In this document: one piece after another, positions 46,673 through 57,990 of the stretch
Numbering within the stretch: the stretch's first letter is position 1
Layout: each line of letters opens with the position of its first letter
NCBI GenBank assembly: GCA_026260175.1
Contig: JAKCWW010000249.1
Coordinates: forward strand, 1-64,000
DNA from: Reticulitermes lucifugus
Taxonomy: Eukaryota > Arthropoda > Insecta > Blattodea > Rhinotermitidae
Direction of reading: 5' to 3'
Length of the DNA: 64,000 bases
Translations under genes and position numbers: made by a program
The notes under the pieces: model-generated
What the model saw: the letters and a program-made list of their open reading frames with translations, nothing else
Database searches by the model: none
Told to the model about the DNA's origin: nothing

Positions 46673-48749
46673 ATACCATCAATTAGAACATATGAATTAT
46701 TGTAATTCAACTTGTTTAAAGCGTGAGAGATACCCGTATGACCAATAGCTATGTGTGATCTAAATTTGTGGGTAGCAGACTTATCAGAATTATTCGGAAT
46801 ATTTATTTTGTGTCTACCAATTGCGTGCGTTTAGAAAAGAAAGTCCACATATAAGCAAAATAATTTACAAATTTAAATTTGTATCCTTGCCCCTATTATT
46901 TTGCCAGCCATAGTTGCAGATTATGACTGTGGATTTTAATTGACGAGAAACAGAAAAGTTATTATAATAAAGGGTGAAGAATGTTTCTTTGGTGACTGTC
47001 CCTTAATTTTCCCCTGGATGACGTAAGATCTTCCTGTACAATGATTAAAATATTTCCTCTCAAGTACCTCTGCTGCTAACACCCTTTACCACAAACGCTG
47101 ATGGATTGTTACTTCTTCCAATGAATATTCTGAATAACAGAAATGAGGAAGAATGGGAGGGAACTAGAATTTAGAATGAAGAGAAAGTTTTGCTGTTACC
47201 TCTTATATTACAATTTTCAGTGATGGAAAACCTAGTTATTAACGACAGAAGATGTTCAGACGTTTGTTAACGCCACACTTTGCACCGTTTCAAAACCATT
47301 TTCTTCTCTACGTTCCAATGAAATAATAAGGCGCAGGGAAATATATAACTTCATACCAACTTATACTTTTGGTTCTCGTTTTGATAATGACAACGACAAT
47401 TACCCCCAACTTGTGATGTGGTGCTCTGTTTGTAAGGGAGCTTTTGTGGAGAAATTTTCCGAATGAATAGGATCATGATGGTAGGGATGGAGTGAGGTAA
47501 GCTGTTTGAAATGAGAAATTTTCATTCTGAGTATTCTAGTTGTGAGAATATGTGTAGAGAGGGAGAGGACACTGGCAAATCTAGACACCGGGGATATTTG
47601 ATGCGAAGGGGAGATATTAAATATCGCCTGTGTAATTGTTTCGAATTAATCATATAAACTTGAGACAAGAATAAGGAAAGATAAAGTGTAATTTTAAGTT
47701 TAGCACGCTCCCTCAATTAAATTGCAAAAAGTTTTGGGAGAGAAATTGTAACTAGTGGATCTTAACATTGTGGAACCACGATTATTTAAGCTACCCAAGT
47801 TTTTTTTGTTTTCATACTCATAAGATCAAATATTTTGTCTGGGTTTGAAAGGTGACACATCTGAAGATAAAACTATACGCTATCGGTTGCTTTTATCTGG
47901 AGTTACGTAGCTTTAGCGTGCTTGATAGCCGAACGTTTTAAGCATTCCATACACTATTCCTTAAATTAACAGGTACAGAATTGTGTACATAATCCAGGAA
48001 ACTTGCGTTCTCTAGGTTTATGCAATTTAATTTGTCGATTGATTGATTGATTAATTTTTAAGTTGTATGGGTTTAAACTATGAACTACTGAATGTTTAAC
48101 ACGTTTCGAAAGGTAGACATTAGGGTTAAAGAAAATAAGGCTATGGTCTGCAGTTTATATCTGACTTCATGGGACTTCCGACAAAAAAAAAACAATCATA
48201 CTTCTTGAAATTACTTAATAATTGGGAAAACAATAACTTATCCGAAACACGTTGACAAACAAATTGACAGAAAATTGTATTTGAGGGATTTTTTGCTATC
48301 ATTTGGTTCAAAATCTTACGTCCTCCGTCTATAAACCTAAAATAAAATTAAAGGAAAAAATTTTTTAATTTTATATATTGTATTATGTGGGTGTGAAATT
48401 TACTTTTTTAAAGGAAGGGCTTATCATAGAAGGTACAGTCACATGGGATTCTGATGACGGTATTTGATAATTACAATTACTTATTTTATGGACTTTGCGA
48501 GACGTCGTGTGTTGAAAAAAACAATACTTTTCGGGGACAGGACAGGCCCCGTATCTTGGGGCAAAACTCAGGTTAACGCCTACTCAGTTGAACCCAATAG
48601 GTAAAGCTATTTTCAGCCGACTAGATGTTAACCACATTTTTAACCTGAGAACGGGAACCGCACCTCTCCCCGAAATATAATATTTTGATTTTTAACACGA
48701 GACCATGTGCAATATCCATAAAGTAAATGATTCCAAAAACAGATTTAGA
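46673..48749. other. Long stretch without recognised features
   Basis: A GATT run (48033-48050) is the only simple repeat seen. Overlapping minus frames at 47400-47716 have no domain. Confidence 0.5.
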
Positions 48750-49118
48750 CTGCCTGAGAACAGGCTGCTGAGGAAGACTTTTAAAACTACATGGCAGGAA
48801 GTAGTAGGAGGCTGGAGAGAACGGCATAATTAAGAGCTTCATGATTTACACTCCTCACCAAATATTACTTAATTGGTCAAATTGAGGAGAATGAAATGGG
48901 CGACCACGTGACACGTAAGCCGTAGAAGAGAAATGCATACAGATTTTAGGTGGGGAAACCTGAAGGAAAGACACCATTTGTCAGATCTAGGCGTAAATGG
49001 GAAGATAATATCAAAAGTATTTTTAAGAAATATTATGCGTCAGTGTAGACTGGATTTATCCGGCTCAGGACAGGGGCAATTGGCAGGCTGTTGTGAACGC
49101 GGTAATGAACAATCTTGA
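48750..49118 (+). mobile_element. LINE 3' end, lineage 1 (decayed)
   Basis: The reading gives PENRLLRKTFKTTWQEVVGG, then ELHDLHSSPNIT, LVKLRRMKWA and further down GNLKERHHLSDLG. This is the same order as the copy at 17464 (ENRxxxKxFG, EELxDxxxxPNII, RWA-HVAR). Several in-frame stops and shifts. The last block near 49050-49115 corresponds to the LAQDRDxW region. Confidence 0.75.
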
Positions 49119-49309
49119 TTAGCTATCAACTTAGTAGCTTTTGAAGAATGGCTATTGCATGGAGTTAGTCAATTCATCATTTGACATTTTTTAATTATTT
49201 AAGTAAATTGGAGAAGCTGTGTCACAGTAATTTTGAGTATAAGTATGAAAGAAATTTCTAAAAATGCTAATAGTTATTCCTTTATATTAACGCCGAAGGT
49301 CAGGATATA

Positions 49310-49560
49310 AAAGGAAGTGGTAGTTCCGAAGGTTGTAGTTTTCTGGAATGCTGATTTTTGACGTTGGGTAAATAGCTCTCGACTTGAAATATTGCCAGGG
49401 CCTTCAGTATCAGTGTCAAGCAGTATGATAGCTTGAATTTGGAGATGAAAGAACTACGATCTTCGAAACTTCGGGAACTATTTACCCAAAGACAAAACGT
49501 AACATTCCAGAAGACCTGAATTTTCAACAATACTGCTATGAGAAGCTCAAATCTCGCACT
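49310..49560. mobile_element. Foldback family K, inverted pair with long loop (K8)
   Basis: The left arm (minus), reversed, reads AGCTATTTACCCAACGTC then CAGCATTCCAGAAAACTAC. The right arm (plus) reads CGAAACTTCGGGAACTATTT, ACCCAAAGACAAAACGTAAC, ATTCCAGAAGACCTGAA, CAACAATACTGCTATGAG and AAGCTCAAATCTCGC. About 80-90 bp lie between the arms, with a decayed CCTTCAGTATCAGTGTC that corresponds to the central block of K11. The 76-codon minus frame is not a gene. Confidence 0.75.
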
Positions 49561-49967
49561 ATTTTTTAAGGTCGTCTTTTGTTATGAATTTTGGCTTCTT
49601 ACTTTAAGGTAAGAAAAATAACAAGTATTTGGGAAAAACGCGCTCAGGCAGACATTTGGATGTAAACTGACACAAATCAACATTTTACGGTAATACATTA
49701 GCGCCTTCACTGCTGAATTTGTGACTTTTAGAAAGTGACAATTGGTTGTATTATATGGCTAGGTTGTGAGGAGGCAGGCAATGCATGTACAAGTTTGGTG
49801 TGAAGATCGCTAGTGTACTATTTACTCTGTAGACCAAGAAGAACGTGAGAGGATAGTTTTACAGTTTCGATTTGAGGTTCCTGTTCTTGGAAAGAGAGAA
49901 GAACAAAACAGACTTACAAATCTCAATTTTGTCTTTCTGTATGTCCCAAGCAAATTTTTGGCCATTT
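49561..49967. other. Stretch without recognised features
   Basis: Nothing identified. Confidence 0.5.
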
Positions 49968-50071
49968 AACCGATTTCTACAACATATGGTATGAAAGTTA
50001 TACCATTTGAGAATGAGAAAACCGGTTTTTACAACACACAGTGTGAAAGTTTTACCATTTGGGAATACGCC
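49968..50071 (+). repeat. 52-bp tandem duplication
   Basis: Two adjacent units start AACCGATTTCTACAACA (49968) and AACCGGTTTTTACAACA (50020). Both contain ATGAAAGTTATACCATTTG or GTGAAAGTTTTACCATTTG and end GAATGAGAA or GAATACGCC. They differ at several positions, so the duplication is old. Confidence 0.8.
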
Positions 50072-51554
50072 AACGTTATATTATATGGCGGACAAGCGAA
50101 GTTCTGAGATTAAAGCTTTTTATATTTCAGAGCCCTAAAATGATGTGGGTCTTTGGTAAAGGATGTTGGCAAAAATATATAAATCTTGCTGTGGTAATCT
50201 TTTTGTAGATTAAAAAAACAATACGTTGGTAGCCTTGCGAAATTTGTTTTGCTTATGGTTTGATGGCAGTAACTAATGTCGTAGGCGTATTCATGTGATA
50301 TTTTCTAAGGAGATAGAGCATGAAAGTACTCACATATTTCGAATACAATATTATTTGTAATTCAATGGCGACAAGTATGACAATGGTGCAGAACTTTGAG
50401 ACTGTATTTAACAAATTCAGCACATGAAAAATATGTGGTTAATAAGAAGAAATTCACAAAATTAAAGAAACAGTAATAATAATTTAATACATATTTAGGT
50501 CTAGATATTTGTGTCGTTGAAGAATGGCCTTTATGAACCCTGTTCGGAAATGTTTTTTGCGTGGAAGTATGTAGTTGGGGCCCTTGCGAGCCATTTACGG
50601 TGTGGTTCTGTTCGTGATGAAGCTGGCTTTGTCTAAATGGTGTAGGCAAATTATGTTTGAACCTGCGCTTACTGCAGTTAATAAGTACTTCGAGAAACTT
50701 TTTCATGTAAATTGTATGGTATTATATGTCATTTATGCAGTAATACCCCTTAAATTAAGACACGGTTATGTCAATAATAAATCTTAATTCTGCTATTGTA
50801 ATGATGTAATAATACAATTTACTCACAGGTGGAAATAATGACTTCATAACAGCTCGGTAGCCTGAGGAAAGTAACCACTGCCATAACATTAAGTTAATGT
50901 TGCTTAGCAACTGTGCTAGAAGCTTCGCATTGCCTTAAACACAAGTGTCTCAGTTTTAATTATACCTGTGGGAAAGCGGCTTTATAAGGGATAGTTACAA
51001 TGTGACATTTTCTCCAATTTCAAACTTTTAATGCATGTTGTTAAAGAGGTTTCCATGTTTGTTGTAATGACTACTGAGGCAACATGCCTATCATCTCTAA
51101 AGTTATTGCCAGAAGTCAAACTTGGGCTATAGACTGTCGTTTCCTTTAACGCGTTAGAAGGAACACATCGTCATAAGCACACCGTGAAACGTATTTACTG
51201 TGAGCGCCGTAAATTCTGTCAGAGAAACTTCTGTCAGAGAAACTTCTTGTAACTTCTAATTGTACTGTTTTTAAATAAATTACCAAAAATTCTTTGATTA
51301 ATTACGTAGGTATATAAGTTTACAGTTATTTTAATTGATGTTGATTATTTAATAGTACATCCATTGTAATTAATATTTGTAAATTCACACACATTTTCAC
51401 ACAAGTATCCTACGTGTGTGTGTATATAATGTTTACGCACTTATCTGTGTAACATGTATTTATGTATAAATAAAGGTCATGTGTTTGAAGAGAACTTCAT
51501 AATAAGGGACTTTATAACTTGTGCTTTTCACAAAGTATTTTGAATGTTAAAATG
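50072..51554. other. Stretch with small tandem repeat only
   Basis: A perfect 15-bp tandem pair lies at 51214-51243. A minus-strand frame at 50362-50706 (114 codons) has no domain. Confidence 0.5.
51214..51243 (+). repeat. 15-bp perfect tandem pair
   Basis: TTCTGTCAGAGAAAC occurs twice head to tail, indicating a recent local duplication. Confidence 0.85.
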
Positions 51555-51760
51555 AAGGAAGATGAGATGCGCATAGACGCGAAAACTGAAAAACGCATAC
51601 AAAATTTCAGCGGGAAAACCTGAAGGAAGGAGTCTACTTGGGAGATGTGGGTGTAGAATATTGAAATGTATGATAAAGTAGTATAGGAATATGTTTCCTG
51701 GATTCGTCTGGCTCAGGACAAGGACCTATGGCGAGGTCTTCTGATCAGAGGAAAAATGTT
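51555..51760 (+). mobile_element. LINE 3' end, lineage 1 (short fragment)
   Basis: A region coding for GKT-x-RKESTWEMWV and then WIRLAQDKDLWRGL corresponds to GKPEGKRPLGRP and WIxLAQDRDxWRxL in lineage 1. Stops interrupt it. Only the last part of the ORF is present. Confidence 0.65.
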
Positions 51761-53460
51761 TACTTTCCAGAAAGGATAAAGAGTGTCTTGAACAAATTTT
51801 AGCATCTTCCAGCTTCTTGCTAAGAATTATATTTAGTTAAGTAAGTTATATGCGCAGACTTTCTTGCTATTATGTTGCAAGCAACTGAAAGACAATTTCA
51901 GATGTATTATAAATGATCTAACAATACATTGACCATACAATTACCAGAACTTCGTTTATGTCCTCACCTTTTTGCTGTTCAAATGCAGTAATTTATTTGG
52001 TAGGCTTTTTATAAATCCGGGTAATGGAACATTAACCTTGCATTCTTCTTTTATACCACCCGAAAACACAAAGACAATTTTTCAGTTATTTTCAATTACT
52101 CGTTCTATCAGCTACACGTTGATGTAGGAGATTAATAAAAGCCTTAGTTGTTTATTTCGTTGCTTCTTCGAAGTGTTAATGCTGCTGCGTTGCCATATCT
52201 TTTCTTTCTGAGATCGAATTCAGTAGTGATATTTATTTTCGTTAGTATGTGTGATGCATGTTCAGTGCAATACTAGTATTTTTGGGAGAAAATATTTTTC
52301 TATTTTTTCCAAAGTTTACTGGTAATTTATTTTCTTGAGCGAATCTGAGAAATTAGGAGTGAATCTAGAAACTTGTAACAAACTTAAATCTACGTGTTTC
52401 ACGTTCGGGATCTAATGGCTTCTGGTTCCAAAGCAGTACGGACGTTCATTTTAATTTTTATCCAACCCCGCAGGCAGGGGTACTTCTTTAAAAGATGATC
52501 ATCTTTCGGATAGATAAAAATCCTCTGTTTAAGGAATACGGTTCAACACTTTTTTTTTTAAATCCCGCTGCCAGTCGGTATCCGGAGCCACTTGAATGCA
52601 GACCATATCCTTTGACATTATTTATGTAAGACCAATTTTAATATTAAGCGGTCATCAAAATCTAGGTCTCCAAATTTGTCTGCTTCTTTCATGATTTTAC
52701 ACTAAATGGTCTCACGAATTTCTTCTCTTTTTAATGCATGTTATATTTTCCACTGATTTGCATAATTTTGTCTTGGTAATATTTACTGAATACAACAATT
52801 AATGAAATTATTTTTCTTCTGTATTTATTGAATAGTAAAAATTAAGTAATTTATTTTTTCCTTCTGTTACAATTTACATAATTGTGTTAAAAATTATGCT
52901 GTAAGATATTACAGTGAAAAACGGGCTGTCCTATTGCTGTGATGAAAGTGTTATTTAAGTTCTCATAACAGCAAGTGAATATGTTTCCAACTCCATTCTC
53001 ATTTCCTTCGTACCATTAAACATCATAATAAGCATAATGTATTTCCTGACATTATTCATACGGTTCCAACATTTGAAAATCTCATATTACGCACTGTCTT
53101 AGTATTTTCATTCCTGTTGTTAAGGCTGATGTTGAATAATGGACGAAAAAAACTGCTGAGGTCTGCTTTTATAATTATCAACAAATCAAGGAGAATCATG
53201 ATATATAGCCTGAAAATGAATGACATTTCGTAACCAAAACCTGTGGTCTGTTTCAATTTCATATACAAAATTTTGAAGGTAATTCAACTGACGTTTGACT
53301 AGGTAACATAAAAAGAGAAAGTAAATGGCCGTGACAGCCTACAGCTAGCTGCATAGAATAGAAATAATGTTCCTCGAAATAACAAAGATTACTAAGTTAG
53401 GAATTTACGTGAACCATTTTAGATGTTCTTTACAAATTAAAAAACACCTGGCTTGGAGAT
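51761..53460. other. Stretch without recognised features
   Basis: Very AT-rich (52740-52920 in particular). Nothing identified. Confidence 0.5.
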
Positions 53461-54190
53461 CACGTCTATCTCTCTGTCTGTGGATCTGTCTGTCCATTCG
53501 TGACATAGTATCAGCGACTGAACAATTTACCAGATTTTCGTGAAATTCTGTAAGGAATTCTCTACAATAAATTGTTTAGCAAACCCAACTTTCGTGAAAT
53601 TAGGCCCAGTGATACACATTACTGATTGATGTAAATGAAATTCTACCTACATTTCCTGCATTTCCTGCATTTCCTGACCAATGTATTCGGTACGATAGAT
53701 TGCCATATTATGCCATACAGCGAGTATGAGTTTCGTGAAAATCGATGCAGTAAAAGCCATGTTTTATTTAATGGAAATTTGCCCGTGTTTTGTAAACTTT
53801 TGTCCTACGTGGATAAATATTTCCGGGTAATTCCGTTCGGTAGTTATGGAATTTTTTATATTCGGTGCAATGAATGATATAGTTTACTTAAGAAAATGAA
53901 TTTAAATTAGCCCACGTCTGCTCCATTTTATACGATTCTCTGTATGAGACGTCGATAAATTTTTTTAATAACCACGAGTTTCGTAAATACTAGCTGTGTG
54001 AAAATTATATTTTACTTAGCGGCATAAATGTATTTCTATCCATAATACCCATATGTAAAATTCGGTGAAAGATCCCTACATGTGATGGTGTTGGGCATTT
54101 GCAAGGTTTGTAAAAATCAGCTCGTAGAGTTTCAGAATTTCCTAATGGGTGTAAATGAAAGAACATGTCAGCGTTTTCCGTGAAACAGTG
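53461..54190 (+). repeat. Diverged tandem repeats, sister array to 42820
   Basis: It opens with a CTGTCTGTGGATCTGTCTGT tract, then TTTCGTGAAA-type words at about 53533, 53590, 53728, 53977 and 54104. GAGTTTCGTGAAAATCGATG with following GCCATGTTTTATTTAATGG matches GAGTTTTGTGGAAGTGG...GCCGTTTTATTTAGGG at 43110. Includes a 9-bp triple repeat (ATTTCCTGC) at 53651-53677. Confidence 0.55.
53651..53677 (+). repeat. 9-bp repeat, three copies
   Basis: ATTTCCTGC, ATTTCCTGC, ATTTCCTGA head to tail within the larger array. Confidence 0.85.
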
Positions 54191-54354
54191 TGACGTTCTG
54201 AAAGGAAAGAACTGCGTCTCCAAGTACAACATTTGCAGTATTGTTATATTAAGTTCGAAGGCATTTAATGTTAGGCCTGTAAGAAAGTTACCAAAATATT
54301 ATTTTACACATTAAAAATTGCGGGATTCCTGCTTAGAGAAAGTAACATTAGACC

Positions 54355-54520
54355 CCAGTTCTTTGGAGATGTGACGCTTTGTCGTTGGGTCAGTGGTTCT
54401 CCACGTCTCGATGAAAAGCATATCATTCGAAACGTCGGGAACCACTCACCGAGCGAAATAGCGCCCCATCTCAGAAGACCTGACTGCTCAGCAACACAAA
54501 TCTCGCAGATTTAACAATTG
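54355..54520. mobile_element. Foldback family K, inverted pair (K9)
   Basis: The left arm, reversed, reads ATCGAGACGTGGAGAACC, ACTGACCCAACGACAAAG, CGTCACATCTCCAAAGAAC. The right arm reads ATTCGAAACGTCGGGAACC, ACTCACCGAGCGAAATAG, CGCCCCATCTCAGAAGACC, then CAGCAACACAAATCTCGC. The loop is about ten bases around AAAAGCATA. It lacks the CTGAAGATGG block, as does K7. Confidence 0.75.
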
Positions 54521-56195
54521 CATTTGTACTCACATTCATTTAAAAGTAAGTAGGCGATACGAATTTGCAGAACTGTCGCATAGGAGGAGCTCAGGCACGA
54601 ACACCAGGCTTTAAAATATCCTCGGCGTGAAGGAAGGAAACACGTCTTGATGCCAGTGAGTAAAAAGCAACACACATATTTTTTACTTCTGCCAACTGAA
54701 GTATTAAGAATTTATGTTCAAATACACGAACCTTTCCAATCCTCCAATCAATTCTTTTGCTTTTGGCACAAAACGGAAGCGAAGCTTCATATATCTCCAT
54801 CAAGTTATTTCCTCCTAATCCGTTTAATTCGGTGTGCTTGTTATACATACACGTTTTTCAGTCTGTGACTTCTTCGTCACATTTGTTCCCGTCGTGGATT
54901 TGGCGATGCTCGTGCCTTTGATCACCGGAATATTTATACTGTTAACTTGCTTGCCATTTTTTTTTCGATCCACAGATTTTACCCTTTCTTTCTTTTCTTC
55001 CTTCGGCTTACAAAAGACAAGATTACTCTCATTTATTTTAACACTTTCTTCTGTCTTTAATTTCATTTTACGTTTTTCCATTCCTCAAAGCCCCTTATTC
55101 CCTAATATATTCTCTCTAAGGCATGAGAAATTTATAATTTTTTACGTTTGCTTTATATCTATATGCATAGGTATATATACTTCAATAATATTTACATCTT
55201 ATTTTTCCTTGTCTTTTTCCATGAATGTCGGAAATGAGTTAACTTAGCTCGTTTACATAAACAGCAAATAATTTTTGAAGTTCTTGAGGTTTTTCGACAT
55301 GGCAATAATACGAGTTGTAAAGCATCTGCTTCACATTTGTCATTACATTTTCTGAATGCATTCAGACGACATTTGGGGTTTCCTGAGGTTAAATCATTAC
55401 ATAATTAATTACTTGAATTTACTTAATATCTTTAATTCATCTGAAATTAACTAATATTGTTAGGTAAATAATTACATTTACGTAAAATGTAGCTCTTCAG
55501 CATTTAAATCACAGTTTAATTTCATCTAAATTAGAAATCCGCCAAGATGTATCAAAATTAATGGCCTTTAAGGGGAAAACCCTAAGAAAGGCAATGTTAG
55601 AATAATGAATAATATTAAGACAATAATTATCACACTTAAAGCTACCAGGTTTTAAAGTTAGTATCGGTGTATTTGTATACCACACACATTACATAGGTTG
55701 TAAATAAATAAAAGCTGACTAAGGACATTTTAAATTTTACATGCTTACGGCAGTCCGACGTTAACAAACGGGTGAGAGAATTTTGAGTTAGCCTATATAG
55801 AGTTGACATAGTAAAGAAATTTCAAGTGTGTGCATGATAATTTAGAAAATTATTTTAAGCTTGCTTGGTAACTTATTTTAATATTGGTCCTGTTTGGGGG
55901 TCTTCGCACCTTGTGGTACTGGGATCCCATGATGACATTTTGGGCGAACTCGCCTATTCACATCTTCACAGTCGAAGTGAGTTGGAAGAGAACGCCTTTG
56001 ATTGATATAAGCAGGCGGTCGCACAGACCCACGCAGGACTAAAAGAGCTAGGGTCCGTTCTAGGTCAATAGTAGCGGCGAACAGGATATATGACAACGCA
56101 GGCATTTTAATGACCCCAAGATTACTTGAGCACTGGCTTCTTTCCCCTCTCTCGTGAGTCAGAAGGACCACCTGACCACGTAGCTTAAAAAATCT
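54521..56195. other. Stretch with low-confidence open frames
   Basis: It holds the longest plus frame clear of called repeats (137 codons, 54834-55247, hydrophobic) and, antisense to it, a Lys-rich minus frame (85 codons, 54824-55081). It also holds a less AT-rich minus frame of 97 codons at 55878-56171 that includes SYILFAATIDLERTLALLVL. None shows a domain, splice context or start context I can support. Confidence 0.4.
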
Positions 56196-56262
56196 TCTCC
56201 CTACCCACTTCTACCCTGAAGGCAGCACATTCCTCCGAAACGTCGGCAAGACTTGCCAAACG
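56196..56262 (+). mobile_element. Foldback family K, half copy (K10)
   Basis: ACCCTGAAGGCAGCACATTC, CTCCGAAACGTCGG, then GGCAAGACTTGCC, where the second hairpin is perfectly paired with C-G replacing T-A of the other copies. The distal block is lost. Confidence 0.65.
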
Positions 56263-56427
56263 ATACAAACACCCCCAAACAAGGTCAATATTACAAATAT
56301 AATTTAGGTCGCGTTTCGTGACAACATTTAGGCCTGTGTATGTTTCAGTACAGGCGGCCTTATGCTGTACCTCAAAGCGAATTTGAAGACGTTTGTAGAC
56401 TTCTTTGTACCTCTGAGATTCGGGAAA

Positions 56428-56713
56428 GGCCGTGTCATTGCTCGGGCGGTTAGTCGCCGGCCTCTCATCGCGGAGGCCCGGGTTCGATCCCGGGTCAGTC
56501 CATGTGGGATTTGTGGTGAACAAAGTGGCACTGGGACAGTTCTTTTCCCGAGTACTTCGGTTTTTCCCTGTCAATTTCATTCCACTGATGCTCCATGAGA
56601 AGGAAAAACGAAAAAGAAACTAGTCATCTTCATCACAGGGTTGCACAATAAGCCTCAAGGCTGCGGTGCATCCGTAGCATCTGCTGCGGGACCCTTCACC
56701 ACAAAAAAAAAAA
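56428..56713 (+). mobile_element. SINE family A, complete copy with TSD and poly-A
   Basis: The head GGCCGTGTCATTGCTCGGGC is followed by the B box CCCGGGTTCGATCCCGGG, a perfect T-arm-like stem. The body has GTGGGATTTGTGGTGAAC, GGCACTGGGACAG, GAGTACTTCGGTTTTTCCC, then GGTTGCACAATAAGCC and CATCTGCTGCGGGACCC, ending in about 12 A. The duplication ATTCGGGAAA (56418-56427) against ATTCGGAAA (56714-56722) differs by one base. GC content exceeds the flanks. This is among the youngest insertions here. Frames of 63-131 codons across it on both strands are not genes. Confidence 0.95.
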
Positions 56714-56740
56714 ATTCGGAAATGTGTGTGTTTGTCGACC

Positions 56741-56936
56741 TGCAAATATCTACCTGTGTTTCGAATGATTTTAGTGCCTTCATCTTCAGAGTCCAGCAGT
56801 CGCTCTTGTTTGGCTGCTTTATCATGAAGATGAGGATATTACAATCCTGCGACACGTCAGTAAGGATCTGCCAGTTGGCATGGCATCCTACAGGATGTGA
56901 CTCTTCAGCAATAGCACTATGACAACTTCAAAACTC
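56741..56936. mobile_element. Foldback family K, inverted pair with central block (K11)
   Basis: The left arm, reversed, reads CTGAAGATGAAGGCACTAAA, ATCATTCGAAACACAGG. The right arm reads ATGAAGATGAGGATATTAC, TGCGACACGTCAGTAAGG, CTGCCAGTTGGCATGGC, then CAGCAATAGCACTATGACA and ACTTCAAAACTCG. Both halves of the CTGAAGATG module survive and face each other across about 30 bp. It lies just 3' of the SINE A copy. Confidence 0.65.
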
Positions 56937-57368
56937 GAAATGACGATGAGGTTACAACTAGACCCTGTATGTAGCAACTTATGCTTTTATACTGTATGGC
57001 TGCATTAAGACTCTGCATTATAGTCGTATTTGTAATGTGTATCAACATAATGGTATATGTTTCGATGCAAGCATTTATGCCGCAGTTTATCAAAACTGTC
57101 GGACACACACTTTATTTCACCAACGTAAGTGGACAGTTGCAAAACAAAAATCTGCACAATTTAATAATTCTCTGAATAGGAGGTTAGGTGCGATTCAAAT
57201 AAAAGCTCAAACACAAACTAACTAAGGTCACGATATAAGGACCTTTTTCAGAAGCTACTGTTCTTTCATCTAGTCAAGAACGTTCTGGACTTTTACCACT
57301 ACTTTTTCAAACAACCCGCTACTGGGGCCCACACCGAAACAGATCAGTCTAATCCACAACTTTTATGA
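56937..57368. other. Stretch without recognised features
   Basis: Nothing identified between the foldback and the next SINE. Confidence 0.5.
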
Positions 57369-57381
57369 CTGCTTCTTTAAT

Positions 57382-57565
57382 TTTTTTCTATGGCTCGACA
57401 GCCCTATATGGGCCTGGGCCTCCTCGTTTCGTCGAGGTTTCNNNNNNNNNNNNNNNNNNNNNNNNNNNNNNNNNNNNNNNNNNNNNNNNNNNNNNNNNNN
57501 NNNCGATCCTAGTAAGCGAGCGGCCGAAGACCCACGCCTTAGACCGCAAGGCCACTGGGATCGGC
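57382..57565 (-). mobile_element. SINE family D with N gap, 13-bp TSD
   Basis: The minus strand starts GCCGATCCCAGTGGCC and continues GGTCTAAGGCGTGGGTC. After the gap come GAAACCTCGACGAAACGAGG, AGGCCCAGGCCC and an A-rich tail (TTTTTTT on the plus strand at 57382). It is flanked by the perfect duplication CTGCTTCTTTAAT at 57369-57381 and 57566-57578. Confidence 0.93.
57442..57503. other. Assembly gap (62 N) inside SINE D
   Basis: The copy at 46410 predicts about 139 bases between the flanking words. Again the gap is too short for a full element. Confidence 0.9.
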
Positions 57566-57578
57566 CTGCTTCTTTAAT

Positions 57579-57977
57579 ATCCATTGTAATATTTTCCCCC
57601 AACCTATGTCTAACAATGTCAAATTTTCTTTTCTTTTCACGTTTTATAATTACAAAATTTTAGGTAGCCTACGTTTTTTTCATCTCTAAAACGCCCGTTA
57701 GGCCGCATTCTTTTCGTAGAGTTAAATCGTCGGCATATATTCCCAATATCAAATGCGTTCTAGAAAAATAATTTTTGATAAATGTTTATCGGAGAATAGG
57801 TGGGTGTTCCTATTCACTTTACTTTGCCTATAAGCATTATGATTAGGCCGGATGTTACTGTAGCTCGTGTAAAATCTCTCTATAAGTTTATCTTCTGTTA
57901 CTAACGGTTCGGACAACAAGAATGGCCTGAATGTAATTTTGAGACATCTTATACTCCATGTTAGTAATTTAACAATT
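57579..57977. other. Stretch without recognised features
   Basis: Nothing identified. Confidence 0.5.
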
Positions 57978-57990
57978 CCTTATTTTTATT

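Noticed and set aside
50484-50594. 36-codon basic minus frame starting MARKGPNYILPRKKHF
   Set aside because: It resembles a small ribosomal-type start by eye, but I can name no family, and such a short frame arises easily by chance.
55878-56171. 97-codon minus frame in less AT-rich sequence
   Set aside because: No domain or splice signals I can support; possibly an unrecognised repeat.
56428-56510. tRNA gene at the SINE A head
   Set aside because: The T-arm and B box are excellent, but the acceptor stem does not close, and the head continues into a SINE body with poly-A and a target-site duplication.
56185-56580. 131-codon minus frame
   Set aside because: Composed of SINE A antisense, flank and a piece of foldback K10; no domain.
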